A DNA stretch of 44,802 nucleotides from Azospirillum melinis (GTDB lineage Bacteria > Pseudomonadota > Alphaproteobacteria > Azospirillales > Azospirillaceae), in contig NZ_WHOS01000059.1 in the NCBI RefSeq assembly GCF_013340935.1, positions 1 through 44,802 on the forward strand, in the 5' to 3' direction. The position numbers and the translations under genes are program-made. The notes under the pieces were generated by a model. That model had not been told where the DNA came from. It did no database searches and was given only the letters and a program-made list of their open reading frames with translations. Position 1 is the stretch's first letter. Each line of letters opens with the position of its first letter. Positions 7,462 to 15,540 of the stretch are shown here, in pieces.

Positions 7462-7565
7462 TTATAACCGCGGTGGGGTATCTGCTTCGGCGCATTGCTC
7501 CGGAGCACCATCGGGTTTTTTGCAGTGCGCGTGCGGGGCACGCGCCGAGGGGGAGTTGGACCGCC

Positions 7566-8498
7566 ATGCCGACATCGTTTCGCCACCGTCCTGTCCTGGC
7601 CGCCGCCCTTGCCGGCGCCGGGGCGCTGATGGCCGGCGCCGTCCAGGCGCAGGAGGCTGCCGCGCCCGCCGCCGCGCCGGCGGCGGGGTCGGCTCAGGGT
7701 GTGGTGCAAGGGGCGGCGCAGGGCGCGGCACAGGGCGTGCCGGACGCTGCGGCGGCACTGGCGTCGCTGCCGCATGACCTGTCGCCGTGGGGCATGTTCG
7801 TGACGGCCAGCCCGGTGGTGCAGGCGGTGATGGTCGGTCTGGCCCTCGCCTCGGTCGTCACCTGGACCATCGCCATCGCCAAGACCGCGGAAGTTACCTC
7901 GGCCAAGCGCAAGGCGCGGGCGGCGCTGGCGATGCTGGAGGAGGCGCGGTCGCTGTCGCAGGCGGCGGAGCGGGTCGGCTTCAGCCAGGGTACGGCCGGC
8001 GCGCTGGTCCGCGCGGTGCTGGCGGAGACCCACATGTCGGCCGATGCGCCGTCGCGCGACGGGCTGATGGACCGCGCCGCCTCGCGGTTGGAGCGGATCG
8101 AGGCGGCGGCCGGCCGGCGCATGGCGCGCGGCACCGGCATCCTCGCCACCATCGGCTCCACCGGTCCCTTCATCGGCCTGTTCGGCACGGTGTGGGGCAT
8201 CATGACCAGCTTCATCGGCATCTCCAAGGCGCAGACCACCAACCTCGCCGTCGTCGCGCCGGGCATCGCCGAGGCGCTGCTGGCGACCGCCATCGGCCTC
8301 GTCGCCGCCATCCCGGCGGTGGTGGTCTACAACGCCTGCAGCCGCGCCATCGGCGGGCACAAGGCGCAGCTGACCGACGCGTCGGCCGCCGTGTTGCGCC
8401 TGCTGAGCCGCGACATTGACCGCCATGCCCTGCCGCGGCCCCATGCCGTGCCGGGACATGCCGTTCAGGGCCACGGCAATTCCCGTGCGGCGGAGTAA
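7566..8498 (+). CDS. exbB: TonB-system proton channel protein ExbB
   Basis: The 310-residue inner-membrane protein belongs to the MotA/TolQ/ExbB family and, with ExbD, forms the proton channel that powers TonB. A signal-like N-terminus (ends near MAGAVQAQEA) and an Ala/Gln-rich segment containing tandem QGAAQGAAQG precede the first core helix (VVQAVMVGLALASVVTWTIAIAK). The conserved late segment GTGILATIGSTGPFIGLFGTVWGIM and the final helix EALLATAIGLVAAIPAVVVYN are intact. The ATG at 7566 follows GAGGGGGAG by about ten bases. It is the first gene of a four-gene iron-uptake energising operon behind Fur-like boxes. Confidence 0.95.
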   Translation: MPTSFRHRPVLAAALAGAGALMAGAVQAQEAAAPAAAPAAGSAQGVVQGAAQGAAQGVPDAAAALASLPHDLSPWGMFVTASPVVQAVMVGLALASVVTWTIAIAKTAEVTSAKRKARAALAMLEEARSLSQAAERVGFSQGTAGALVRAVLAETHMSADAPSRDGLMDRAASRLERIEAAAGRRMARGTGILATIGSTGPFIGLFGTVWGIMTSFIGISKAQTTNLAVVAPGIAEALLATAIGLVAAIPAVVVYNACSRAIGGHKAQLTDASAAVLRLLSRDIDRHALPRPHAVPGHAVQGHGNSRAAE

Positions 8499-8503
8499 CG
8501 GCG

Positions 8504-8932
8504 ATGGGTGCGCGCCTCGGCTCCGGCAACGAAGACGATCTGACCGAAACCCATGAGATCAACGTCACGCCCTTCATCGACGTCGTCCTCGTCCTGCTGA
8601 TCATCTTCATGGTCGCAGCACCGCTGGCGACGGTCGATGTGCCGGTCGATCTGCCGGCCTCCACCGCGACGCCGACGCCGCGGCCGGACAAGCCGCTGTT
8701 CCTGACCATCCAGGCCGACAAGACGCTGTCGCTGGGCGAAACCGCGACGACGAAGGAAGCGCTGGGTGCGGCGCTGGACGCCGCCACCAACGGCGACAAG
8801 ACGCAGCGCGTCTTCCTGCGTGCCGACAAGACCGTCGATTACGGCGCCCTGACCGAGGTGATGAACAGCCTGCGCGGTGCCGGTTATTTGAAGATCGGCC
8901 TCGTCGGGCTGGAATCGGCGCCCGCCCCATGA
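8504..8932 (+). CDS. exbD: TonB-system proton channel protein ExbD
   Basis: A 142-residue single-pass membrane protein of the ExbD/TolR family. The diagnostic INVTPFIDVVLVLLIIFMV segment includes the Asp that carries protons, and a periplasmic domain follows (about 55-140). It starts five bases after exbB and its stop overlaps the tonB start (ATGA, 8929-8932). Length and organisation are normal for the family. Confidence 0.96.
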   Translation: MGARLGSGNEDDLTETHEINVTPFIDVVLVLLIIFMVAAPLATVDVPVDLPASTATPTPRPDKPLFLTIQADKTLSLGETATTKEALGAALDAATNGDKTQRVFLRADKTVDYGALTEVMNSLRGAGYLKIGLVGLESAPAP

Positions 8933-9783
8933 GTGCCGCCTTCGACCATGGTTCTGTCGACTGGTCCGCTGGCGATGAGGACCGGCCGGCGCGGGGAGCC
9001 TTCCGCTGGGGCGGCAGCCTGATGGTGGCGCTGGGCGTCCATGCCGCGGCCGGTGTCGCGATGGTCGCCTGGCATGTGCCGATCATGCCGTCCGACGCCG
9101 AACCGCCGGCCGTTCTGCTGGAACTCGCCCCGCTGCCGGTGGCTCCGCCGGAACCGACGCCGGCCATCGACATCCCCCTGCCGGAACCGATGCCGGAGCC
9201 GGTGATCGAACCGCCGCCGCCGGAACCCGAGCCGGAGCCGGTCGTCGAGGAACCGCCCCCACCGCCCGAGCCGCCCCCCGTGGTCGAGCCGGAGGTCGTG
9301 CTGCCCAAGCCGCCGCCCGAACCGCCGAAGCCCAAGCCCGAGGTGAAGAAAGAGGCGCCGAAACCCAAACCGGAGAAGCCGAAGCCGCCGCGTCCGGTCG
9401 CCCAGCCGGCACAGCCCGCCCCGGTGGCGGCACCGCCTGCACCGACCCAGGCTCCCGCCCCGGCGGCACCGGCGCCGTCGGCCGCGCCCAGCCGGGCGGT
9501 GCCGAGCTGGCAGGGCCGGCTGCTGAGCCATCTGGAACGGCACAAGCGCTACCCGCGCGCCGCCCAGGCCCGCCGGCAGGAAGGTGTTGCCCAGGTCCGC
9601 TTCACCATCGACCGCGAGGGCAACGTCCTGTCGGTCCAGCTCGACCGCAGTTCCGGCGTCAGTTCGCTGGACGAGGAGACGGTGGAGATGGTCCGCCGCG
9701 CCTCCCCCCTGCCGGCCCCGCCGGAGGAGATGGCGAAGGACCGCATCGAGCTGGTGGTTCCGGTCCAGTTCTTCATCCGCTGA
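8929..9783 (+). CDS. tonB: Energy transducer TonB
   Basis: The 284-residue protein has a cytoplasmic start of about 28 residues, one transmembrane helix (GGSLMVALGVHAAAGVAMVAW), a long Pro/Glu/Lys-rich periplasmic spacer (about 60-185) and a C-terminal TonB domain (RYPRAAQARRQEGVAQVRFTI to the end, VVPVQFFIR). It couples the ExbBD proton channel to outer-membrane siderophore or vitamin receptors. No receptor gene is in the window. The Pro-rich spacer produces long Gly-rich open frames on the opposite strand that are shadows. Confidence 0.95.
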   Translation: MSAAFDHGSVDWSAGDEDRPARGAFRWGGSLMVALGVHAAAGVAMVAWHVPIMPSDAEPPAVLLELAPLPVAPPEPTPAIDIPLPEPMPEPVIEPPPPEPEPEPVVEEPPPPPEPPPVVEPEVVLPKPPPEPPKPKPEVKKEAPKPKPEKPKPPRPVAQPAQPAPVAAPPAPTQAPAPAAPAPSAAPSRAVPSWQGRLLSHLERHKRYPRAAQARRQEGVAQVRFTIDREGNVLSVQLDRSSGVSSLDEETVEMVRRASPLPAPPEEMAKDRIELVVPVQFFIR

Positions 9784-9825
9784 CCCGCAGCCCGTCCAAC
9801 CGTCTATTCCGTCAGAGCCCATCCC

Positions 9826-11109
9826 ATGGCCAACGCCAGCAAGCCGCGCAGCCAGCGCCTGTGGTATCGCACGCTTCAGAACATCCATCTGTGGGTCGGC
9901 CTGGTCCTCTGCCTGCCTCTGGTCGTCCTCGGCATCACCGGGTCCATCCTGGTGGTGGACGAGGAGCTGCGCAGCCTGACCGGCGACGCGCCTGTCCGGG
10001 AAGTGTCTGGGACGCCGGCCGAGGGTCCGATGCAACCGGTGTCCGCCATCCTGGCCGCCGCCCGCGCCGCCGCCCCGGCCGGGACGCAGCCGGGCTTCCT
10101 GGTCCTGCCCGAAGAACCGGGCCGTCCGGCCACCGTGCGCCTCGTCGCCGCGCGCGGTAGTGAAAGGGGTGGCGAACGGGGCGGGGAGCGGCCGCAGGGT
10201 GCTCCGCAAAGCGCTCCCCAGGGCGCTCCCCAAGGTGCTCCGGCGCCGCAAGGGGGACCGGTCGGCATGCTCAGCATCGATCCGGTGTCGCTGGCGGTGA
10301 CCGGCGGCGCCAACCCGGCGCAGGCGTCCGGCACCTTCCTGCGCACGGTCCACATGCTGCACGGCAACCTGTTGATCCGTGACCGCAGCGGGCGTGAACT
10401 GGTCGGCTGGCTGGGGGTGGCGATGCTGGTGCTGGGCGTCAGCGGCCTCGTTCTGTGGTGGCCGCGGCCGGGCCGCTGGAAGGCCGCCTTCACCGTCAAG
10501 GCCGGCGCCCGCGGCATCCGCCTGCACCGCGACCTGCACGGCGCGGTCGGCATCTGGTCGCTGCTGGTCTTTCTGATCGTCAGTTTCTCCGGCGTCTATC
10601 TCGCCTTCCCGCAGACGCTGGGGGCCGGCGTGTCGTCGGTTCTGCCGGCCCGCGACCTGCGCGCCGCGGTGACGGTCCAGCCGGTGAAGGGCGCCACCCC
10701 CATCGATGTCGACCGCGCCGTCGCCCTGGCGCAGGACGCGATGCCGGGAGCGGCCCTGCGCTCCGTCTCGCCGCCGGCGCGGCCGGATCAGGCGTACCGG
10801 ATCGGCCTCGCCCCGGCCGGGCAGGCGCATGGCGCCCCCATCGCCACCGTGTTCGTCGATCCCTGGACAGCGCAGGTGGCCGAGGTCCGCGACCCGGCAG
10901 GCTACAGTGCCGGCGAAACGCTGATCGCGTGGCAGCGCCCGCTGCATGCCGGCGAGGGGCTGGGGTCGCTCTGGAAATGGGCGGTCTTCCTGTCCGGCAT
11001 CCTGCCGCCGCTGTTCGCCGTCACCGGCACGCTGATGTGGTGGCTGAAGCGCAAGGCCCGCCGGGCCAAGACCGCGGAGCGCGCGGCAGCGCTGGCGGCT
11101 GCGGAGTGA
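9826..11109 (+). CDS. PepSY-domain membrane protein, probable siderophore-iron reductase type
   Basis: This 427-residue integral membrane protein has the PepSY-associated layout: first helix near residues 18-42 (NIHLWVGLVLCLPLVVLGIT), a periplasmic PepSY-like domain, then helices at WLGVAMLVLGVSGLVLWWP, GIWSLLVFLIVSFSGVYLAFP and WAVFLSGILPPLFAVTGTLMWW. Family members next to tonB or siderophore receptors have been implicated in inner-membrane reduction of ferric siderophores, which suits the position 42 bases after tonB. A low-complexity insert (about 110-145, repeated GERGGER and QGAPQGAP) lies in the periplasmic part and looks locally expanded. Exact substrate is unknown. Confidence 0.85.
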   Translation: MANASKPRSQRLWYRTLQNIHLWVGLVLCLPLVVLGITGSILVVDEELRSLTGDAPVREVSGTPAEGPMQPVSAILAAARAAAPAGTQPGFLVLPEEPGRPATVRLVAARGSERGGERGGERPQGAPQSAPQGAPQGAPAPQGGPVGMLSIDPVSLAVTGGANPAQASGTFLRTVHMLHGNLLIRDRSGRELVGWLGVAMLVLGVSGLVLWWPRPGRWKAAFTVKAGARGIRLHRDLHGAVGIWSLLVFLIVSFSGVYLAFPQTLGAGVSSVLPARDLRAAVTVQPVKGATPIDVDRAVALAQDAMPGAALRSVSPPARPDQAYRIGLAPAGQAHGAPIATVFVDPWTAQVAEVRDPAGYSAGETLIAWQRPLHAGEGLGSLWKWAVFLSGILPPLFAVTGTLMWWLKRKARRAKTAERAAALAAAE

Positions 11110-11160
11110 GAGTGGCGGGGGGCGTCGTCGGCTGAAGACGTCTCCTCGATCCCGCCCCTC
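11110..11160. terminator. Possible bidirectional terminator hairpin
   Basis: GAGTGGCGGG (11110-11119) and CCCGCCCCTC (11151-11160) are complementary in 9 of 10 positions and enclose a smaller CGTC/GACG stem. The site lies between the convergent PepSY gene and the unknown minus-strand gene. There is no U-tract, so this is tentative. Confidence 0.3.
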
Positions 11161-11172
11161 AATCCCCCTGCC

Positions 11173-11676
11173 TCAATCGAGAGTCGGTTCCATCCGCTTG
11201 CCCACCCGCCGCTGGGAGTCGACGGCGGCGCGCAGACGGTCGCGGGCGGCACCGCGGCTGCCGGCGGTGGCGGCCGGACGCAGGCCGTTCAGGGCCGCCA
11301 GGAAATTGGTGCCGGCGCGGCCCTTCGGTTCGGCACCGCGCCGGGTCGGGATTGCCGGGATCTCCTGTGTCACCACATCGCGGCTGGCGTCGGGGCCTGC
11401 CGTCTCCGCCATCTCCGCCGTCTTCGCCTGGGCGCGGGCCTGCTGCGCCTCCACCCGGGCGCGGGCGACGATGCGGTCGCGCAGCTCGGCGTCGAGCGTG
11501 CGGAACACGCGCGACGCCTCGGTCAATTCATTTTCCCGGCCGCTGTCCAGCGTCCGCTTCAGGGCGTTGGCGAGCAGGCGGCATTCCAGGACGCCGGGCA
11601 CCCGCTCGCGCTCCACCGCGCGGGCGAGGACGCCGACGGCTTCGAGGGTTTCGCGGTCGAGGGTGCCCTGGGGCAT
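11173..11676 (-). CDS. Unknown protein (167 aa)
   Basis: I do not recognise a family. The protein is soluble, Arg/Ala-rich and mainly helical, with MPQGTLDRETLEAVGVLARAV at the start, a likely amphipathic helix region (about 45-90) and a basic C-terminal stretch (GSRGAARDRLRAAVDSQRRVGKR). No signal peptide or metal motif is seen. It follows the PAP2 gene in the same direction after 95 bases that contain a short hairpin, so it may have its own promoter. Coding status rests on frame length and G/C-rich third positions like its neighbours. Confidence 0.65.
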   Translation of the reverse strand: MPQGTLDRETLEAVGVLARAVERERVPGVLECRLLANALKRTLDSGRENELTEASRVFRTLDAELRDRIVARARVEAQQARAQAKTAEMAETAGPDASRDVVTQEIPAIPTRRGAEPKGRAGTNFLAALNGLRPAATAGSRGAARDRLRAAVDSQRRVGKRMEPTLD

Positions 11677-11702
11677 GGTGCTGCCGATCCAAAAGGGTTA
11701 GG

Positions 11703-11721
11703 GCCGACACTATCGGTCGGC
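11703..11721 (-). terminator. Short hairpin between PAP2 and the unknown gene
   Basis: GCCGAC-7 base loop-GTCGGC forms a 6-bp stem. On the minus strand it is followed by CCTAACCCTTTT, so it could end the purC-dehydrogenase-PAP2 transcript, or lie in the leader of the downstream 167-aa gene. Confidence 0.4.
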
Positions 11722-11771
11722 AAGCGAGCTTATTCAACCCGCTTGTTAACCTTTTGTGCGATGCACCCGGA

Positions 11772-12524
11772 TCAGCGTCCGGCGGTGGTTTCCGGCCGGT
11801 CCTGCTCCACGGCACCCCGGCGCTGGAGCCATTCGGCGATCATCCAGCAGAAGGCCGCCCAGGCGGCGCCGACGCTCCAGCCCGCCAGCACGTCGGTCGG
11901 CCAGTGGACGCCGAGATAGACACGGCTCGACCCGATGATGAGGGTCAGCACCATCGCCCAGGTCAGCAAATAGGCCTTGGTGCGGCGGCCCTCGACGAAC
12001 TGGGTCAGCAGGGCGCCCAGCGTCAGGTAGACGACGGCCGACTGCATGGCGTGGCCGCTGGGAAAGCTGGCGGAGATCACCTCGTCGCCATGCGGCACCA
12101 GATCGGGGCGGGCGCGGTCGAACAGCATCTTCAGCACGGTGCTGAGCATCCCCCCACCGCCGACCGACACCAGCACCAGCAGGGCCGCCGCCCGCTTGTG
12201 CAGGAGCAGCAGGAAGCCCAGCGTGGCGACGGTCAGGATGGCGAGGATGGTGGTGCTGCCGAGCGAGGTGATGTCGCGCGCCACCCGCGCCAGCCACCAG
12301 GGTCCGCCGGGCTGGTCGGGGTTCAGCGGATCGCGGAGCGCCAGCAGGATGCGCTTGTCGAAGGCGGTGGTCTCGCCCTCCATCACCTCGCCGGCCAGTT
12401 CGACGAAGCCGAACAGCAGGCCGGCGATCACCGAGAGGCTGACGAGCATGCCCAGCCGGTGCCGGCTCAGCTTCGCCCAGAACCCGTTTCTACCGCTGCC
12501 TGCGACCGCTTCGTTCCGGCTCAC
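11772..12524 (-). CDS. PAP2-family phosphatase, membrane bound
   Basis: This protein (250 residues from the chosen GTG) has five to six membrane helices and the complete PAP2 signature: KMLFDRARPD, SFPSGHAMQS and SRVYLGVHWPTD, which supply the catalytic His and Arg residues. Members dephosphorylate lipid phosphates such as phosphatidate or undecaprenyl pyrophosphate at the periplasmic face. The GTG at 12524 has GGAGG six bases upstream; an in-frame GTG two codons earlier (12530) is directly behind the same GGAGG and is less likely. It follows the 2-hydroxyacid dehydrogenase by 25 bases in the same direction. Confidence 0.92.
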   Translation of the reverse strand: MSRNEAVAGSGRNGFWAKLSRHRLGMLVSLSVIAGLLFGFVELAGEVMEGETTAFDKRILLALRDPLNPDQPGGPWWLARVARDITSLGSTTILAILTVATLGFLLLLHKRAAALLVLVSVGGGGMLSTVLKMLFDRARPDLVPHGDEVISASFPSGHAMQSAVVYLTLGALLTQFVEGRRTKAYLLTWAMVLTLIIGSSRVYLGVHWPTDVLAGWSVGAAWAAFCWMIAEWLQRRGAVEQDRPETTAGR

Positions 12525-12549
12525 CCGCACCCTCCATCCCTGTTGCCGT

Positions 12550-13503
12550 TCAGGCGGGAGAGAGAAGCCGCACCGGTGAGCCCGCCGTCCAGGCCAGGAT
12601 GTCCTCCAGGGCGTCGCGGTAGAACACCGCGTAATTCTCCCGCGTCACGTAGCCGAGATGGGGCGTCAGTACGGTGTTGGGAAGGTCAAGCCAAAGGCTG
12701 TCTTTCGGCAGAGGCTCGATGGGGAAGACGTCGATTCCGGCGCCGCCGATATGGCCGTGGCTTAGCGCATGAACGAGCGCCGCCTCGTCCACCAGCCCGG
12801 CACGCGAGGTGTTGACGAAGAGGGCGGTCGGCTTCATCGCGCCGATCTCGTCGGCTCCGACCACGCCGCGGGTGCGCTCGCTCAGCACCAGATGGACGCT
12901 GACCACGTCGGAGGTCGCGAACAGCTCGCGCTTCTCCACACGGGTCACACCGGCATCAGCCGCGCGCTCGTCGGTCAGGTTGGGGCTCCAGGCCACCACC
13001 TCCATGCCGAAGGCCTGGCCGACCCTGGCGACCTTGCTGCCGAGCTTGCCCAGGCCCACCAGACCCAACCGCTTGCCGCCGAGATCGCCGGTCAGGCCGG
13101 TCTGCCAGCGGCCCTCGCGCAGCGCCCGCTCTTCGGTCGGGATGCGCTTGGCCAGCGCCAGGATCAGGCCCCAGGTCAGCTCCGCCGTCGGCGCCCCGAC
13201 CATGCGGGTGCCGCAGACCGGGATGCCGCGGGCGGCGCAGGCCTTCAGGTCGATGGCGTTGTTGCGGGCGCCGGTGGTGATCAGCAGCTTGAGGTTCGGC
13301 AGCCGCCCGATCAGGGAGGCCGGGAACGGCGTGCGTTCCCGCATGATCACCAGCACGTCGAAGGGCTCCAGTGCCGCCGCCACCGCGTCCTCATCGCCGA
13401 GCGGCTTTTCGAACACCGTCAGGCTGCTTCCCGCCGGAAGCCGCGACCAGTCGGCGAGGTCGCTGGCGACCCCCTGATAGTCGTCGAGGATGGCGATGCG
13501 CAT
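12550..13503 (-). CDS. D-isomer-specific 2-hydroxyacid dehydrogenase
   Basis: The 317-residue protein is an NAD-dependent D-2-hydroxyacid dehydrogenase. The nucleotide-binding motif is GLVGLGKLGSKVARV, and the catalytic Arg (NTSRAGL), Glu (DVFPIEPLP) and His (TPHLGYV) are all present. It resembles phosphoglycerate dehydrogenase-like enzymes but lacks the C-terminal ACT regulatory domain of SerA, so the substrate is open. A GGGGGA ribosome site precedes the ATG, and the gene starts 15 bases after purC, suggesting co-transcription. There is no functional link to purine synthesis beyond position. Confidence 0.93.
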   Translation of the reverse strand: MRIAILDDYQGVASDLADWSRLPAGSSLTVFEKPLGDEDAVAAALEPFDVLVIMRERTPFPASLIGRLPNLKLLITTGARNNAIDLKACAARGIPVCGTRMVGAPTAELTWGLILALAKRIPTEERALREGRWQTGLTGDLGGKRLGLVGLGKLGSKVARVGQAFGMEVVAWSPNLTDERAADAGVTRVEKRELFATSDVVSVHLVLSERTRGVVGADEIGAMKPTALFVNTSRAGLVDEAALVHALSHGHIGGAGIDVFPIEPLPKDSLWLDLPNTVLTPHLGYVTRENYAVFYRDALEDILAWTAGSPVRLLSPA

Positions 13504-13518
13504 GGAGCCCGTCCCCCT

Positions 13519-14499
13519 TTACTTGGTGAAGTAGGGCGCCAGATTGGCGCGGATGCGGTCCAGCACCGGGACGGCGGTCGCCGGCACCTCGAACGGGCGG
13601 CCGGTGATGGTCTCGCCGGCTTCGATGTAGACGCGGGCGGCTTCCAGGACCACGTCGGCGGGGATTTCCGGAACATCCTGGGTGTAGGGATCGCAGCGGG
13701 CGACGACCCAGTTGCGGACGAAATCCTTGTCGAAGCTCTCGGGCTTTTCGCCGGCCTCGAACCGCTCCTGATAGCTGCCGGCGAACCAGTAGCGCGAGCT
13801 GTCGGGGGTGTGGATCTCGTCGGCCAGAAGGATGTTGCCGTCCGCGTCGAAACCGAACTCGTACTTGGTGTCGACCAGGATCAGGCCACGCTCGGCCGCC
13901 ATCTTCTGGCCGCGGGCGAACAGGGACAGCGCCTTGTCCGACACCTCGTCCCACTGGGCGCGGGTCAGCAGGTTGCGCTCCACGATCTCGGTGGCCGTCA
14001 GCTCCTCGTCATGGCCGGCGTCGAAGGCCTTGGTGGTCGGCGTGATGATCGGGGTGCCGAGCTTCTGGTTCTGGCGCAGCCCGTCGGGGAAGATGTGGCC
14101 GTACATCTCGCGCCGGCCCTGCTTGTACATCGACCAGATCGAGGTGCCGGTGGTGCCGGCCATATAGTCGCGGACCACGACCTCGACCGGCATGATGGTC
14201 AGCCGCTTCGCCACCACCACGTTGGGATCCGGATATTCCAGCACATGGTTGGCGCAGATGTCCTTCGTCGCCTCGAACCAGAAGCGGGCGGTCTGGGTCA
14301 GCACCTGCCCCTTGAAGGGGATGGCGGTCAGGGCGCGGTCGAAGGCCGACAGCCGGTCGGTTGTGATGAGGATGCGCCTGCCGTCCGGAAGGTCGTAGTT
14401 TTCACGCACCTTGCCGCGGTAATGATTGGGCAGCTCCGGGATGAAGGCGTCGCGAAGAACGTTGGTCAGATGCGGGGCGAGCAGGGCGGTGTCAACCAT
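13519..14499 (-). CDS. purC: Phosphoribosylaminoimidazole-succinocarboxamide synthase
   Basis: PurC joins aspartate to CAIR to make SAICAR in de novo purine synthesis. The 326-residue protein is the long form, about 90 residues longer than the E. coli enzyme. Conserved segments include YRGKVRENYDL, TTDRLSAFD, VVVRDYMAGTTGTS, LILVDTKYEFGFD and ADEIHTPDSSRYW. It is the first gene of a probable purC-dehydrogenase-PAP2 operon and diverges from the phosphopantetheinyl transferase gene across about 100 bases. Confidence 0.97.
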   Translation of the reverse strand: MVDTALLAPHLTNVLRDAFIPELPNHYRGKVRENYDLPDGRRILITTDRLSAFDRALTAIPFKGQVLTQTARFWFEATKDICANHVLEYPDPNVVVAKRLTIMPVEVVVRDYMAGTTGTSIWSMYKQGRREMYGHIFPDGLRQNQKLGTPIITPTTKAFDAGHDEELTATEIVERNLLTRAQWDEVSDKALSLFARGQKMAAERGLILVDTKYEFGFDADGNILLADEIHTPDSSRYWFAGSYQERFEAGEKPESFDKDFVRNWVVARCDPYTQDVPEIPADVVLEAARVYIEAGETITGRPFEVPATAVPVLDRIRANLAPYFTK

Positions 14500-14602
14500 G
14501 GGATCCTGGTCCGGATGCAGGGGCGGATGCGAGAGGCGCGCATGATACCCGAAACCCCTGCCGGAGCCAGGACGCTAATTTAGGAGGGAGGATCGCTGTC
14601 CG

Positions 14603-15379
14603 ATGCATGACGGGACCATCGAAATGCCGGGCGCCGGGGGCGCAACCGGGCTCGCCGGCGATTATGTCCTGGCCCCCGGAGTCGTCCGCGTCTGGTTCGC
14701 AGATCTCACCGCGCTGTCCGGACAGAAGGCGGCGATGCGCGCCCTGCTGTCCGGCGACGAGGTGGAGCGCGCCGACCGTTTTCTTATGGAGAGGCTGACC
14801 GACCGCTTCATCCTGCGCCGCGGGCTGCTGCGGCTGCTGCTGGGGCGCTGCACCGGCCGCGATCCGGCGGGGCTGGTCTTCGACTATGGGACGCACGGCA
14901 AGCCGTCCCTGCCCGGCGGCCCGGCCTTCAACCTCAGCGACAGCGAGGACAGCCTCGCCATCGCCGTGGCGGCGGAGGGGCGGATCGGCGTCGACATCGA
15001 ACGGCTTCGTTCCATCGAAAGCGCCGACGGCATCGCCGACCGCTTCTTCCACGCCACCGAGCGCGCCGCCCTGCAGGGGCTGGGGCCGGAGCGGCGGGAC
15101 GAGGGCTTCCTGCTGGCTTGGACGCGGAAGGAGGCCTTCATCAAGGCGGCCGGCGTCGGGCTGTCGATGCCGCTCGACCAGTTCGCGGTCGAGGTGAAGC
15201 CCGACGCACCCCCGGCCCTGCTGGACGTCGACACGCGGTTGCGCGGCGACGTCGGCGTGCCGGCCGACTGGAGCCTGTTCGACCGCCGGGTGCTCCCCGG
15301 CACCATCGCCGCCATCGCGGCGCACGGGACCGGCTGGATGGTGGAGACTAGGGTGATCGATGCGGGGTTCGTGGGGTAG
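14603..15379 (+). CDS. 4'-phosphopantetheinyl transferase, Sfp/AcpT superfamily
   Basis: The 258-residue protein carries the two signature motifs of Sfp-type transferases: IGVDIERL (Mg-binding Asp) and WTRKEAFIKAAG. It also has the P1-like FNLSDSEDSLAIAV in place of the usual NxSHS. The enzyme moves phosphopantetheine from CoA to carrier proteins of fatty acid, polyketide or nonribosomal peptide synthesis. No synthase is in the window, although a small ACP-like protein occurs at 28892-29230. A GGAGGGAGG ribosome site lies 12 to 20 bases before the ATG. Confidence 0.92.
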   Translation: MHDGTIEMPGAGGATGLAGDYVLAPGVVRVWFADLTALSGQKAAMRALLSGDEVERADRFLMERLTDRFILRRGLLRLLLGRCTGRDPAGLVFDYGTHGKPSLPGGPAFNLSDSEDSLAIAVAAEGRIGVDIERLRSIESADGIADRFFHATERAALQGLGPERRDEGFLLAWTRKEAFIKAAGVGLSMPLDQFAVEVKPDAPPALLDVDTRLRGDVGVPADWSLFDRRVLPGTIAAIAAHGTGWMVETRVIDAGFVG

Positions 15380-15418
15380 GAGGCGTTGCGGCACTTGATT
15401 GTGCCGGCGCTTCTTTAG

Positions 15419-15504
15419 CCGTCATCCCCGCGAAGGCGGGGATCCAGCAGCCTTGCGGATCAGTGGTCGAGCCGGATGGATTCCTGCCTTCGCGGGAATG
15501 ACGG
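15419..15504. repeat. Palindromic intergenic repeat (REP-like), possible bidirectional terminator
   Basis: Arms 15419-15446 and 15477-15504 are complementary in 25 of 28 positions around a 30-base loop. The core GTCATTCCCGCGAAGGC is a palindromic repeat family widely scattered between genes in alphaproteobacteria. It sits between the convergent transferase and S41 protease genes, where it could form a terminating or mRNA-stabilising hairpin. Confidence 0.8.
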
Positions 15505-15540
15505 TCGATATGGAAAGGTATCGGCTTCGACCGGTCTTCC

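Noticed and set aside
8607..9545. Gly/Ser-rich open frames opposite tonB
   Set aside because: They are the mirror of the Pro/Glu-rich TonB spacer and have no ribosome site or family.
15457..15462. TGATCC-like hexamer in the REP-like repeat
   Set aside because: It lies in the loop of a palindromic repeat between convergent genes and has no gene to serve.
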